This document shows positions 27,286-35,640 of a stretch of 64,000 nucleotides of DNA, in pieces. Positions within the stretch are counted from its first letter, which is position 1. The number at the start of each line of letters is the position of its first letter. The stretch spans positions 179,501 through 243,500 of the forward strand of contig JADJVM010000006.1 of assembly GCA_016710595.1 (NCBI GenBank). Direction: 5' to 3'. The notes below the pieces were generated by a model. The model saw nothing but the letters and a program-made list of their open reading frames with translations, did no database searches and was not told the DNA's origin. Both the position numbers and the translations under genes were made by a program. Source of the DNA: Niastella sp. (GTDB taxonomy: Bacteria; Bacteroidota; Bacteroidia; Chitinophagales; Chitinophagaceae).

Positions 27286-27777
27286 TTAAAATCTTTCTAC
27301 CAATTGATAAAGACCTCTCCCGTTATTTCTCGCAAAGCTATTCATTATTTGATAATCACTCAAAGCAGTACACCAGTATTTATCGTAAGGCTTTGCATAT
27401 CCGGTATCAATCATCATTTCATTTAGGCAGCTCCCATCCCGCAACAAAACATAAGCTAATGTTCTTCCATAAAAATCATAGCTATGTTGACGCTCCATTA
27501 CTAAAGTTACCCATTCACCCGGTAATGCAATTGATGAAAGATATTGTTTAGATGCTATTCCTAATTCCAAAAGTAATTGACCAGGCAAATGTGTTTCCCT
27601 TTCATCCTGTTTTAATTTCTTAGATCTTCTTACCTCCGGTGCATCAATACCCAGGAACCTTATTTCTGTTTCATTTTTACCAAACATATCCACCACACAA
27701 AGGCCATCTCCATCGACCACTTTTGTTATTATCTGGTGTGTTTTAATGTACTTCTGTTTATATGCTTCCATTTGCAC
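27286..27777 (-). CDS. Staphylococcal-nuclease-like thermonuclease
   Basis: The 163-residue protein matches the SNase family: VVDGDGLCV near residue 21, IRFLGIDAPEV near 40 and YDFYGRTLAYVLL near 100. These supply the metal-binding aspartates, the catalytic Glu and both active-site arginines of the fold. No signal peptide is present, so unlike the classical enzyme it would stay in the cytoplasm or needs another route. It is the first gene inside the left end of the element. A second in-frame ATG two codons downstream is an equally good start. Degradation of incoming DNA is possible but unproven. Confidence 0.85.
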   Translation of the reverse strand: MQMEAYKQKYIKTHQIITKVVDGDGLCVVDMFGKNETEIRFLGIDAPEVRRSKKLKQDERETHLPGQLLLELGIASKQYLSSIALPGEWVTLVMERQHSYDFYGRTLAYVLLRDGSCLNEMMIDTGYAKPYDKYWCTALSDYQIMNSFARNNGRGLYQLVERF

Positions 27778-27821
27778 TGCTTTACCTTATTTATCTACCT
27801 GTAAATCAACATGTTAGATTG

Positions 27822-27829
27822 TAACTTTG
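27822..27829 (+). promoter_or_regulatory. Bacteroidota -7 box before the 268-residue protein
   Basis: TAACTTTG is an exact TAnnTTTG match, 45 bp upstream of the ATG at 27,875. No good -33 TTTG is present at the expected spacing. Confidence 0.4.
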
Positions 27830-27874
27830 AAGTTAAAGAATATTCTATTTCTAACCCATTAAAAATAAAATAAA

Positions 27875-28681
27875 ATGGCAAAGCAAACAGGTTTAACACG
27901 ATACTCCGGTACAATGGGAGGCGTTCGTCATTTCAAAATCAAAGGTCTTTCAGGTGACTTCGCCGGCATGGTCGGCGGTCCTTCTGGTGATCAAATCTTA
28001 ACAGCTCCTGAGTTCGTCCGTACTCGTGAAAATATGAACGAGTTTGGCGGATGTGCTTCGGCTGGTAAATCTATCCGTACTGGTTTGAGCCAGGTGATAA
28101 AACAAATGAGCGATCCGCAAATGACCGGCCGTCTTACAGGTGTACTGAAAAAAATTAATTTGGAAGACCAAACAGAAGCCAGGGGTTACCGGGCAATTCT
28201 GATCTCACAGGAAAAACAATATTTAATTGGATTTCCTTTTGACAAAAATGTGAGTCTGGAAGGTGTGTTCACTGCACCTTATTCTTTAAGCAATACAGTT
28301 GCCCGGGATGCAGGTACTTTAACTGTACCAGCTTTTAACCCTGCCAATCTTATCAATGCTCCAGCTGGTGCTACTCACTTCCGTCTGTTGGTGGCTCTGG
28401 GTTGCGTTTCTGACTTTGCTTTCAATGCACAAACAGGAACCTATGAACCAATTGATGTGGCCAACAATGAACTTTCAGATGTGGCCTACTCTGGTTACCT
28501 TGATTTAAGTGCGGCAATTGCAACCTCAACTGTAGTTACCGCTACGTTACCAGGATCACCTACTATTACTGCTGATGCAAGTGTGTTGTTTTGTATCGGG
28601 ATAGAATTTTATCAGCAAGTAGGACCTAATTATTATCTGTTCAATTCAGGTAATGCTTTAAAAGTTGCTGACATTTTCTAA
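27875..28681 (+). CDS. Bacteroidota-specific protein of unknown function
   Basis: The 268-residue product begins MAKQTGLTRYSGTMGGVRHF and contains RTRENMNEFGGCASAGKSIRTGL, given as motifs. I recognise this as the conserved opening of a widespread but uncharacterised Bacteroidota protein family (short MARQ/MAKQ start, a GTIGG-like motif, then RTRENxxEF). It has no signal peptide or membrane segment. The C-terminal two thirds look like a beta-rich domain. The gene is monocistronic with its own promoter box and a strong terminator, and its base composition is richer in GC than the restriction genes. No function is claimed. Confidence 0.75.
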   Translation: MAKQTGLTRYSGTMGGVRHFKIKGLSGDFAGMVGGPSGDQILTAPEFVRTRENMNEFGGCASAGKSIRTGLSQVIKQMSDPQMTGRLTGVLKKINLEDQTEARGYRAILISQEKQYLIGFPFDKNVSLEGVFTAPYSLSNTVARDAGTLTVPAFNPANLINAPAGATHFRLLVALGCVSDFAFNAQTGTYEPIDVANNELSDVAYSGYLDLSAAIATSTVVTATLPGSPTITADASVLFCIGIEFYQQVGPNYYLFNSGNALKVADIF

Positions 28682-28705
28682 GCGTTAAATATTACGACAA
28701 ACACG

Positions 28706-28731
28706 GCCCTGTATTCTTGCAGGGCTTTTTT
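28706..28731 (+). terminator. Intrinsic terminator after the 268-residue protein
   Basis: A GCCCTG/CAGGGC stem with an 8-nt loop is followed by six T residues, 25 bp after the stop codon. Confidence 0.8.
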
Positions 28732-28847
28732 GTGTTACTTCGTTTTCATTGTTTTTCTTATTGTGGTGCTTCATGGTGCTTTTATGTTAGGGTCATGGTT
28801 GGCTTATGGTCGAAATGCAGTCAAGCCTGGGTAAGGTCAAAATAAAA

Positions 28848-28875
28848 GTGCAAAGCCCCTAAAAGGGCAATGCAC
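28848..28875 (-). terminator. Hairpin terminator after the 76-residue small ORF
   Basis: Arms GTGCA/TGCAC and GCCC/GGGC form a stem with a small A-A internal loop, followed on the minus strand by a T-rich run (TTTTATTTTG). It overlaps the stop codon of the small ORF. Confidence 0.5.
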
Positions 28876-29089
28876 TAAGCTGACGGCGACCGGATGAATA
28901 ACAGTGAAGATACCAGCCGGAAGAACCGACAACGAAAACCCGGCAACGATGATAACGATAATAAACGGGACGCCTGCCGAGATGCTTACTGAAAACCCAG
29001 GAAGATAACTGAGGCACTGGCCCCAATGAAAGGCTGAATGGACAAACTGCCAAACGCTGACGGGTGATGATACGAAGCTGCTTTTGCAT
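28859..29089 (-). CDS. Candidate small protein, 76 residues, GW motif
   Basis: The start is the ATG at 29,089 (MQKQLRII); an in-frame ATG 21 bp upstream is possible. The support comes from comparison. Residues CRVFVVGSSGWYLHCYSSG align with CQVWVCAANGWHIYV in the 49-residue ORF at 32,483-32,632. Twelve or so of the aligned positions are identical or similar, both ORFs end near a LP dipeptide, and both are followed by a minus-strand terminator. Neither has a signal peptide. The function is unknown. Coding status is uncertain because the frame is rich in Arg and Ser codons. Confidence 0.35.
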   Translation of the reverse strand: MQKQLRIITRQRLAVCPFSLSLGPVPQLSSWVFSKHLGRRPVYYRYHRCRVFVVGSSGWYLHCYSSGRRQLSALPF

Positions 29090-29134
29090 AATAGTGATTT
29101 TTATAAGCATCTATCAGCGAAGGCAGATAAAAAA

Positions 29135-29209
29135 ACCAAAAGGAAACGGAATAAAAGATGGCCATGTGCGTCGGGTTTGTGTTTATGCCGTAGTCTTTTG
29201 GTTTTTTTT
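29135..29209 (+). ncRNA. Structured hairpin element, copy A
   Basis: The outer stem is ACCAAAAG (29,135-29,142) with CTTTTGGT (29,195-29,202). A 4x4 internal loop (GAAA/TAGT) separates it from the inner stem CGGAATAAA (29,147-29,155) with TTTATGCCG (29,182-29,190), which has one A-G mismatch. The loop is 26 nt and contains GATGGC and TGTGCG. Eight T residues follow the outer stem, as in an intrinsic terminator. Copy B at 29,766 has the identical architecture with a different but still paired outer stem. The strand is not certain because the opposite strand also ends in a T run. Confidence 0.5.
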
Positions 29210-29338
29210 GTCAGGTCGGTGCGGTGGGCTGCCGTAGCTACTTTTGCTTAATAAAAAACACATTGGCAAAAGCTGTATTCACTCACCGGTTCCGGCTGGA
29301 TTGTAAAAAAGCGGCCATTGCTGACCGCTTCCTTTTCG

Positions 29339-29689
29339 TTAGTACTCATTTGGCAACATCAAGCAGCCATCAACCAGCCAAATTGTAGCAAGGTCATAAG
29401 GAAAATCGCTAAACGGGATTTCCTGACTTGTTACTTTGTTGTGGTTTCCATCTGTAGCAAGAATTGTAAAAACATCTTCCTGCTCCCTTTTTAGATCCCA
29501 CACCTGGAAACGTTCAAGGTTTATTTCCTTGTGGCATTGATGGCTTATGATTAAATCAATCAACCAGTAAGCACCGCATTTTTCTGCTAACTCTTTTACA
29601 CCATCTGTGTATAGAATTAATGAGGGTTTGTGACAATAGAAATTTTCTGAACCATTGCCGGAACCGAAGTAGTGATTTGCATTTTTCAT
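29339..29689 (-). CDS. DUF6876 family protein
   Basis: The 116-residue protein carries FGSGNGSENFYCHKPSLILYTDGVKELAEKCGAYWLIDLI at its start (cited as family motif region). This is the pattern of DUF6876 proteins, found on plasmids and integrative elements of several phyla. The DGVKxLAE and GAYWLID segments are the conserved core. No catalytic residues can be assigned and no function is known. It lies between the two copies of the hairpin element, which form 630-bp-spaced direct repeats around it. Confidence 0.7.
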   Translation of the reverse strand: MKNANHYFGSGNGSENFYCHKPSLILYTDGVKELAEKCGAYWLIDLIISHQCHKEINLERFQVWDLKREQEDVFTILATDGNHNKVTSQEIPFSDFPYDLATIWLVDGCLMLPNEY

Positions 29690-29765
29690 CTTGATAAAAT
29701 TTTAATTTTTAAAAGAAAAAAGAGAAAAAAAGAAAGCATCCACATCAGGCGGCGTGGCTAAAAAA

Positions 29766-29838
29766 ACAAGGAGGAACGGAATAAATGATGGCTTTGTGCG
29801 GTGGGGCTGTGTTTATGCCGTAGTTCCTTGTTTTTTTT
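29766..29838 (+). ncRNA. Structured hairpin element, copy B
   Basis: The outer stem is ACAAGGA (29,766-29,772) with TCCTTGT (29,825-29,831). The 4x4 internal loop is GGAA/TAGT, and the inner stem CGGAATAAA with TTTATGCCG is identical to copy A. The 26-nt loop matches copy A at 19 positions without gaps, and a run of eight T residues follows. Outer-stem bases differ from copy A on both arms with pairing retained, which is direct evidence for selected secondary structure. I do not recognise the class. Confidence 0.5.
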
Positions 29839-29920
29839 AAAGCAAGGGGCTGTGCCAGCCGACTAACTTGCTGCACTTTTTTTGATTGCGTTAACTTTAT
29901 AGGTAATTAAAGAACATACC

Positions 29921-31644
29921 TTGATTACAACATTTGAAGAGTTTATAAACGAAGTCATAAAAAGGCTAAATGATAAAAAATTAATTGTTTTTTGTGGTGC
30001 TGGGATTTCCTATAACTCAGGAGTGCCACTTGTAAACGAAATCAAGAGGAATATCATACAAAGGTTTTGCAAAACAGCCGATGAAACCGAACTGCTTGTG
30101 CATGATAAAATACCATTTGAATTATTCATGCAAACACTAATTGAACATTCAGAATCGGAAAAATTACTTGACATTTTTGATATTGGAGAACCGAATGAGA
30201 ATCATTATCTATTTGCAAGGTTTGCGAAAGCAGGCATTTTAAACTGTATTATTACTACAAACTTTGATACGCATATTGAGAAGGCATTTGCTACTGAAAA
30301 GATAAAGTACAAAGTGCATTACGATGAGGCAGAATTTACAAATATTGAATTAAGTAATGATTACGTTACAATTATTAAAATACATGGAAGTGTAGAAAAT
30401 AAGCAGCGCATGGCTGTTACATTAAAAAGAGTATCAGGGAAAATATTATATAGTAAAAGAAAGGACGCAATAAACAAAATTGCAACAGGATTAAATGGCA
30501 ATGCCATATTGATAATGGGATACAGTTGTTCAGATTATTTTGACATTAATCCAATATTGGAAGGAATCGATGAAAATAAAAACGAAATATTTTTTTTGCA
30601 ACATGAAAAGGTAGAACAACAGACCTTTTTGGTATCCCCTATCAATTCTTTAACAGGAAACAACCCATTTAAAAATTACCCGGGCTATTTACTAAATATC
30701 AACACTGATATTTTTGTTCAAAACTTAGTGAAACAGATGTATGGTAACGATTTAAAAATAGATAAGGGAAAAGATATTAAGTGGGAAAGATTAATTGACC
30801 TATGGATCAATGAGGTTAAGATCATAAAAGGAAGAGCTATAGAAGCATTTATTGCAGGGCAATTATTCAATGTATGTACAAGGTATGCTAAAGCAATTGA
30901 ATATTTTGAAGATGCTCTAAATATTGCAAATGAAGATAATGACACTGAACTAAAAATAAACTCGCTTTTTGCATTAGGCAGATGCTACCGTGATACACAA
31001 AAAAATAAGGAAGGATGGCAAAAAGCATTATTCTACTTATTTAAGAGTAACAAATTGAGCAAACTAACTAAAAGGTTAAAAAAACAATGCTTTTCGTTGC
31101 TAAGCATAGGGGTGACAATGGAGGACAAGAAAGATCATTTTAAAGCCATAAAATATTATGAAGATGCAAAGAAAATAGCAGTTAGAATTGCTGAAAAAGA
31201 TATTGAGGCAATATGCCTCGGAAACATTGGGATTGTAATGAAAAATTTGGCAGAAGAAATACCCATATGTTCAAAATACTATTTTAATAAAGCCATACAA
31301 TTTCAAAAAAATCAATTGATATTTCTGTCGACACTGGTGACAAAGGAAGTGAGGGAAGAACATACGGAAATATTGGTATAATAGCCTCTTGTATGGGTGA
31401 TTCGCTACAAGCAATTAAAAACTATGAAATAGCATTTAAAATAGCAAAAGAGTTAAACGATTATAAGCATCAGGGAATTTGGCTGTTCAATAAAGGATTT
31501 GATCTTAAAAACATAAATTTAATAAATGCACAAGTAGAAATAATTAATGCAAAAAATATATTTAGTGGTATCGAGCCTCCATTGGAAAACTACATCGCTT
31601 TGTGTAATAAAGAACTTGAGGAAATTGAACGGCTTATTACTTAA
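29921..31644 (+). pseudogene. SIR2-TPR defence-type gene, frameshifted
   Basis: The first frame (TTG start at 29,921, stop at 31,381) encodes 486 residues. A SIR2-like NADase domain has FCGAGISYNSGVP near residue 25, TTNFDTHIE near 111, KIHGS near 153 and GYSCSD near 201. TPR-like helical repeats follow from about 300. The TPR region continues in another frame to 31,644 (GNIGIIASCMGDSLQAIKNYE, then AKELNDYKHQ). Adding one A to the A7 run at 31,305-31,311 joins both parts into about 573 residues. SIR2 domains fused to repeats commonly act in antiphage defence by depleting NAD+. The defect could be a sequencing error. Confidence 0.8.
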
Positions 31645-32456
31645 ATAAATTAAGTAGTCAAATACTAAGTACAAAAAGATAACTGTGTGTTGGCAAAAGG
31701 TAATAGCGCCTGCGGCAAAAAAGAAGCGTAGCTGTGTGGCACACTTGTCCACACTGTAGCCCAGGGGCGTGCCGCCAAAAGCCAATGGAAGGAGGAACGA
31801 CTGGAATTGGCTGCGTGCGCCTGCCACAGTGGTGGCTACAGAGCCGTGAAACGGCGGTAGACAGCTACTAAGAATGCAAGGGTTTGGCGTGTGTTTTTGT
31901 TTTCGACAAGGGTATGTGTGCTGGACAAAAACCATGACAAACCCGCAGCTGTGGCAGGCCGCAAGGCACGCCAAATTATTGGCAGCGGGTGGACTGAATG
32001 CGACTGAAATGAATGGAGGACGTAGTGAAGCGAAATGGAACCCAGTGAGTATTGTAGGGATGGCTTGCGGAAAGGCTTGTGCATCACTTGTGCTTTGCCT
32101 TGTGTGCCGGAAAGTGTGCCATGCCTTGTAGCAATAGCAAGCTACGAACGTGGTGTAATGAAGCGGAACGAAGGACGAAATGAATGAAGTGGCATGAAGG
32201 ACACAGGTAGCTGCCCGAACGCAGGCTGTAGGAGCAGCAAGGAGTGTGACAAACTGCGTAGCAAAGCGGAGCACCCGAAGGGCAATGCAGGTGTGCCAAT
32301 ACCATACAAGTTTATAAACGGATTTATTGGCACTGCTGCATTGGTTTGGCGCATCTACTTGCCGACAAAGCCGAAGTGAGACCTTATTACCTTGCAGCGT
32401 GGGATTGTGGGGAGGGAAAAGAATGGTTCAGGCGTATCGAAAATTTATCTATTGTC
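31645..32456. other. Gene-poor GC-rich segment
   Basis: About 800 bp, clearly richer in G and C than the flanking genes, contains only overlapping open frames of unlikely composition. It shows many short inverted repeats, for example GTGCCAATA at about 32,293 paired with TATTGGCAC at about 32,326, and degenerate internal repeats around GAAGCG, GGAACG and GGACGAAATGAATG. It may be a structured non-coding RNA, decayed sequence or a repeat family. I see no established feature in it. Confidence 0.4.
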
Positions 32457-32478
32457 AAAAAAAAAGCCCCGAAGGGCT
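32457..32478 (-). terminator. Intrinsic terminator after the 49-residue small ORF
   Basis: On the minus strand AGCCC TTCG GGGCT forms a UUCG-capped stem followed by at least eight T residues, 5 bp after the stop of the small ORF. Confidence 0.75.
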
Positions 32479-32482
32479 AAAA

Positions 32483-32632
32483 CTAAGGGAGCATTGCTAA
32501 CCAACGCTTAGAACCTGGAGGCGGGTAACGATAACGACCAATAACAACGCCATTACTGACATAAATATGCCAACCATTAGCAGCGCAAACCCAAACCTGA
32601 CAAGAAGCTGTGTAACAGAATAAATGATACAT
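32483..32632 (-). CDS. Candidate small protein, 49 residues, GW motif
   Basis: The ATG at 32,632 opens MYHLFCYTASCQVWVCAANG, followed by WHIYVSNGVVIGRYRYPPPG and a short basic tail ending in AMLP. The segment CQVWVCAANGWHIY parallels CRVFVVGSSGWYLH in the ORF at 28,859-29,089. A strong terminator follows the stop, which supports a short transcript in this direction. The function is unknown. Without homologues elsewhere the call remains tentative. Confidence 0.35.
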   Translation of the reverse strand: MYHLFCYTASCQVWVCAANGWHIYVSNGVVIGRYRYPPPGSKRWLAMLP

Positions 32633-33170
32633 AACATAAAATTTTAAAAATGATAAAATAAATATGTAGCATCACCACGGCCTAAGACCAAACAAAAACC
32701 AAATAAAAACCATAGTACTACTGTTCAAAATATTTGCTGAAGCCTTATTTTTATTTTTTACAGATAGGCTTTCCTATCACCGAACAGTAAGTAAAAAATA
32801 AAAAAAAGAGAGAGGGTGAGATACTGTCGAGCCTACTTGCTTAGCCTGGTTTATTTGGATTTTTTTTGGCTGGCCGTAACTTTGTGCAATATTTGTTTTT
32901 GATTTCCAACGGAAGCCCTCTGTTGCGGTTTTAAAAATTACTTCGTTACGTGAATTTATTCGGAAGCTGAAAAGAAGCATAGCAACAAGCAAGTGCCATG
33001 AGGTACGAATGGCTCTTGCTGTGGGAAGCCGAAGGTGGCTAATGACAAGCCTTGTGCTTGGGATTAGCTACCGTAGGCTGAAGCTAATCTGCTTAATAAA
33101 ATTACTTAACGTACAAGTGAATGACAAAACGGCAAATGCATAGAATAAATAAAGGCGGCTCCCGTGACTT
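32633..33170. other. Intergenic region with a large inverted repeat
   Basis: No convincing gene is present between the small ORF and the DUF4238 gene. It holds the inverted repeat at 32,749-32,803 and a GC-richer tail (32,960-33,110) similar in character to 31,645-32,456. Confidence 0.4.
32749..32803. repeat. Nested inverted repeat
   Basis: Perfect 13-bp arms TTTTATTTTTTAC and GTAAAAAATAAAA enclose a smaller ATAGG/CCTAT hairpin. A further ACTGTTC/GAACAGT pair spans it from about 32,720 to 32,788. It could be a bidirectional terminator or a structured RNA. Confidence 0.45.
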
Positions 33171-34289
33171 TTAACTTTCAATCATTTTTACATAACGCTG
33201 AAAATTTACATCCGAAGCAATGCTTGGCTTCTTCTTTAGTTCTTCAAGTTTTATTTTAACTTCAGAACTCTTTGCACCGTACTTTTCCAACACATCCAAA
33301 AAGTCTTTGAGTAATAAAACCTTTTCCTGATAGTCTTCAACCATAGCGATGTTTTGCTCGTTTACAACGTTATGAGTTTGCTGGTCACTAATGTGGTTCG
33401 CAATGCCTTCTTTTGTACCTAAAATCCAGTTCTCTGAATATTTCTGAATATCAGAGTTATACATTAGTACATCTACTTTGCCAACTTCCATTCTTTGCAG
33501 ATAATCTGAAGGGTGCTCACCGGTTTCAGGAAGTATAGTTAATATAGTGTTCTTATCAAGCGGCAGATGTATCATATTACTTGGATCAAACGGGTTAATC
33601 TGCTGCTTGTAATACTGTTGATAATCAAAACCAGGTTGTGTAGGATCAGCGTAAGGTCTTATTATTACAGGATTGTCGGAAGTGATAAATTCACTTTCAT
33701 CAACAATATGGTAGACAGCCATATTATCTTTCAATTTGCTTTGAACAAATTTTTCATAACTCTGTAGATGTTGAAAAAGAAATTTTACCCTGTTATGTTC
33801 CTTTCTTTCCTTAATAATTTGCTCAACCTCATTCCTGTTTATTTTTATTTCTTCATTAAAAAGTGTGACTGTTACTTCTTCCTTTTCAGAAGAACTCAAA
33901 GAATTACTAACTAAATCTTCAAATAGTTGATTTTGCAAATTCAAAAACTTAGGAGTTCTAAAATAAAGGCTAAGAGCAGTAGAAATGACCTTCAGCCTAC
34001 TTTCAAAATCAATACTTGCAATAGTTTTGTCTGTTAAGAGTTTATAAACTTCGGGAAATACACCATCTACTTTATCAGCATAAAAATGTTCTATGTCAAA
34101 TCTCTTCTTTTCATCTTCGGTTGGAATTGTATAAAGATTTCTATCAACACAAATATCTTTAGTACTCAATTTTAAAATATTGTCGTTGTCAGACCTTTTT
34201 GCATGAATAAAATATTTATCATTATCCCTTGCTGCAAAATTGTTTAAATAACTTCTTGGAATAAAATGTTGTCGTTGGGGATTAGACAT
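33171..34289 (-). CDS. DUF4238 family protein
   Basis: The 372-residue protein starts MSNPQRQHFIPRSYLNNFA, the defining DUF4238 opening with the invariant HFIPRxYL, and has the second family motif (FITSDNPVI) near residue 208. DUF4238 proteins are frequent in defence islands and are thought to have enzymatic activity, but none has an established reaction that I can cite. It lies 40 bp downstream of mcrC on the same strand and may be the last gene of the Argonaute-restriction operon, or a separate unit. Confidence 0.8.
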   Translation of the reverse strand: MSNPQRQHFIPRSYLNNFAARDNDKYFIHAKRSDNDNILKLSTKDICVDRNLYTIPTEDEKKRFDIEHFYADKVDGVFPEVYKLLTDKTIASIDFESRLKVISTALSLYFRTPKFLNLQNQLFEDLVSNSLSSSEKEEVTVTLFNEEIKINRNEVEQIIKERKEHNRVKFLFQHLQSYEKFVQSKLKDNMAVYHIVDESEFITSDNPVIIRPYADPTQPGFDYQQYYKQQINPFDPSNMIHLPLDKNTILTILPETGEHPSDYLQRMEVGKVDVLMYNSDIQKYSENWILGTKEGIANHISDQQTHNVVNEQNIAMVEDYQEKVLLLKDFLDVLEKYGAKSSEVKIKLEELKKKPSIASDVNFQRYVKMIES

Positions 34290-34329
34290 TGTGTTTTCAA
34301 AAATTAAATTAGTAAAAAAGAAATTAAGA

Positions 34330-35640
34330 TCAGGAAATGAGAGGTAGCTTAATACCTAATTTAAAAACACCATTGTAAGATTGAACTTCTGCATTCAAAA
34401 GTTCAATATTCGCCAAACTGTTAGAACCATTTTCCTGGTCTGGATAAATTATCAGGCAATCAATACTTTCGGGATATTCCTTCTCCAAGAAATTATATAC
34501 TTTTTTCAACCGAGCATAGCCACTGACTTGTCTTATATCTTCATCAATCTCACCATCAATATATTTGGGTTTATATTTTGCATCGATAACCAGTTTGTAT
34601 TTATCTGATTTCAAGATAAAATCCAGCTCATTACCATAATGAGTAAAATGGTATTGCACATGAGATTGAAACCTGTCTTTTAATAACCCTAAAACATACA
34701 ATTCAAATAATTTGCTCATGTCTATCCAAAAGGGAGGCGTTGAGATGGTATCCTTTTCAATATTAGAAATATTGTAACCATACCTGCTAAGTATAAGTTT
34801 TGAAAGCCTGATAGCTTCTTCGTATTCTTTATAAAAAACATTTGGTTTGGTATGCCTGATTTCGCTCAATTCAACTTCATCAGAAACTGTATCAAATGCA
34901 GGACTAATGTAGTTTATCAAGTCTTTTATATAGGCTTCTGAACCAATATTCAAATATGTAGGCAAATATTTCCGAATAAAAACAAGGGCTTTTTTTATTA
35001 ACCGATTTTCAACACAGTTTAAACCAAACTCTTCAAATGAACAGAATGTATTCAGCTTCTTATTCCTGAGAAGATTTCGTTTTATGGTGGCACTAACTTT
35101 TACCTTCCCTTTTACTTTTGAATACAAATTTTCCTCGACCCTGTAATATGCTTTTTTAAGTCCTTTACGTACAATGTCTTTTACTAAAACTAAATACTGA
35201 ACTACTAACAGTGGTGTTAGCAAATCCTTTTTCTGTTCAATTTCTATCTCTGGTTTATCCCATTTTATTTCAAACAGTTCCTTAATTTCTTTAGCTACAT
35301 CTGAATGCCTAATGCAGCTAAAAAGCATATTCAAATAATCAGTTTCTTTGATTGATTGCCAGTCATCACTTGATGTAATGGAAACACCGGGCTTTGTATT
35401 CAGCTTTGGAGCCACATAAATCGCCAGCTTTTTTTCATGAACCCAATCCACCCCGATAAAATAGGAAGTGCTCAAAACTGAATTAGCCGGATCAATATTT
35501 TTTAAAATATTGTAGCAAGGCTGGTCGCCTCTCTTCTTGTAAAATAAATATGAAAATTCATTTTTGTCAGCAGGCAAATCAGGTGGCAAATTTATTTTGC
35601 CATTATAATGTTCCCAGTAATATTGTAAGCTATATTCCAA
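34330..35640 (-). CDS. mcrC: McrC-like nuclease subunit of a McrBC system
   Basis: The 436-residue protein matches the McrC family. A beta-rich N-terminal part contacts McrB (IGVDWVHEKKLAIYVAPKLN, about residues 60-80). A helical middle follows (residues ~140-280). The C-terminal PD-(D/E)XK nuclease shows NELDFILKS near 337 and LVIDAKYKPKY near 352, giving the D and DxK catalytic residues. McrC cuts DNA when driven by the McrB GTPase translocase, usually at modified cytosines. Its start overlaps the mcrB stop by 11 bp, so the subunits are translationally coupled. Confidence 0.9.
   Translation of the reverse strand: MEYSLQYYWEHYNGKINLPPDLPADKNEFSYLFYKKRGDQPCYNILKNIDPANSVLSTSYFIGVDWVHEKKLAIYVAPKLNTKPGVSITSSDDWQSIKETDYLNMLFSCIRHSDVAKEIKELFEIKWDKPEIEIEQKKDLLTPLLVVQYLVLVKDIVRKGLKKAYYRVEENLYSKVKGKVKVSATIKRNLLRNKKLNTFCSFEEFGLNCVENRLIKKALVFIRKYLPTYLNIGSEAYIKDLINYISPAFDTVSDEVELSEIRHTKPNVFYKEYEEAIRLSKLILSRYGYNISNIEKDTISTPPFWIDMSKLFELYVLGLLKDRFQSHVQYHFTHYGNELDFILKSDKYKLVIDAKYKPKYIDGEIDEDIRQVSGYARLKKVYNFLEKEYPESIDCLIIYPDQENGSNSLANIELLNAEVQSYNGVFKLGIKLPLIS

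Larger units (their letters stand above)
28732..29338. other. Gene-poor stretch with a small ORF and a hairpin element
   Basis: Between the terminator and the DUF6876 gene lies about 600 bp of GC-richer sequence. It contains one candidate small gene on the minus strand with its own hairpin terminator, and the first copy of a structured hairpin element (29,135-29,209). Nothing else is recognisable. Confidence 0.5.

Noticed and set aside
29135..29838. Retron or CRISPR-like explanation of the repeats
   Set aside because: No reverse transcriptase or Cas gene is present, and only two copies with different arms exist.
31519..32274. A 251-residue open frame on the minus strand
   Set aside because: It overlaps the end of the SIR2-TPR gene, and its composition (Ala, Pro, Cys, His, Ser rich) is typical of a random open frame in GC-rich sequence.
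32777..32992. A 71-residue open frame on the minus strand
   Set aside because: No recognisable motif; its end runs into the inverted repeat and it has no partner elsewhere.
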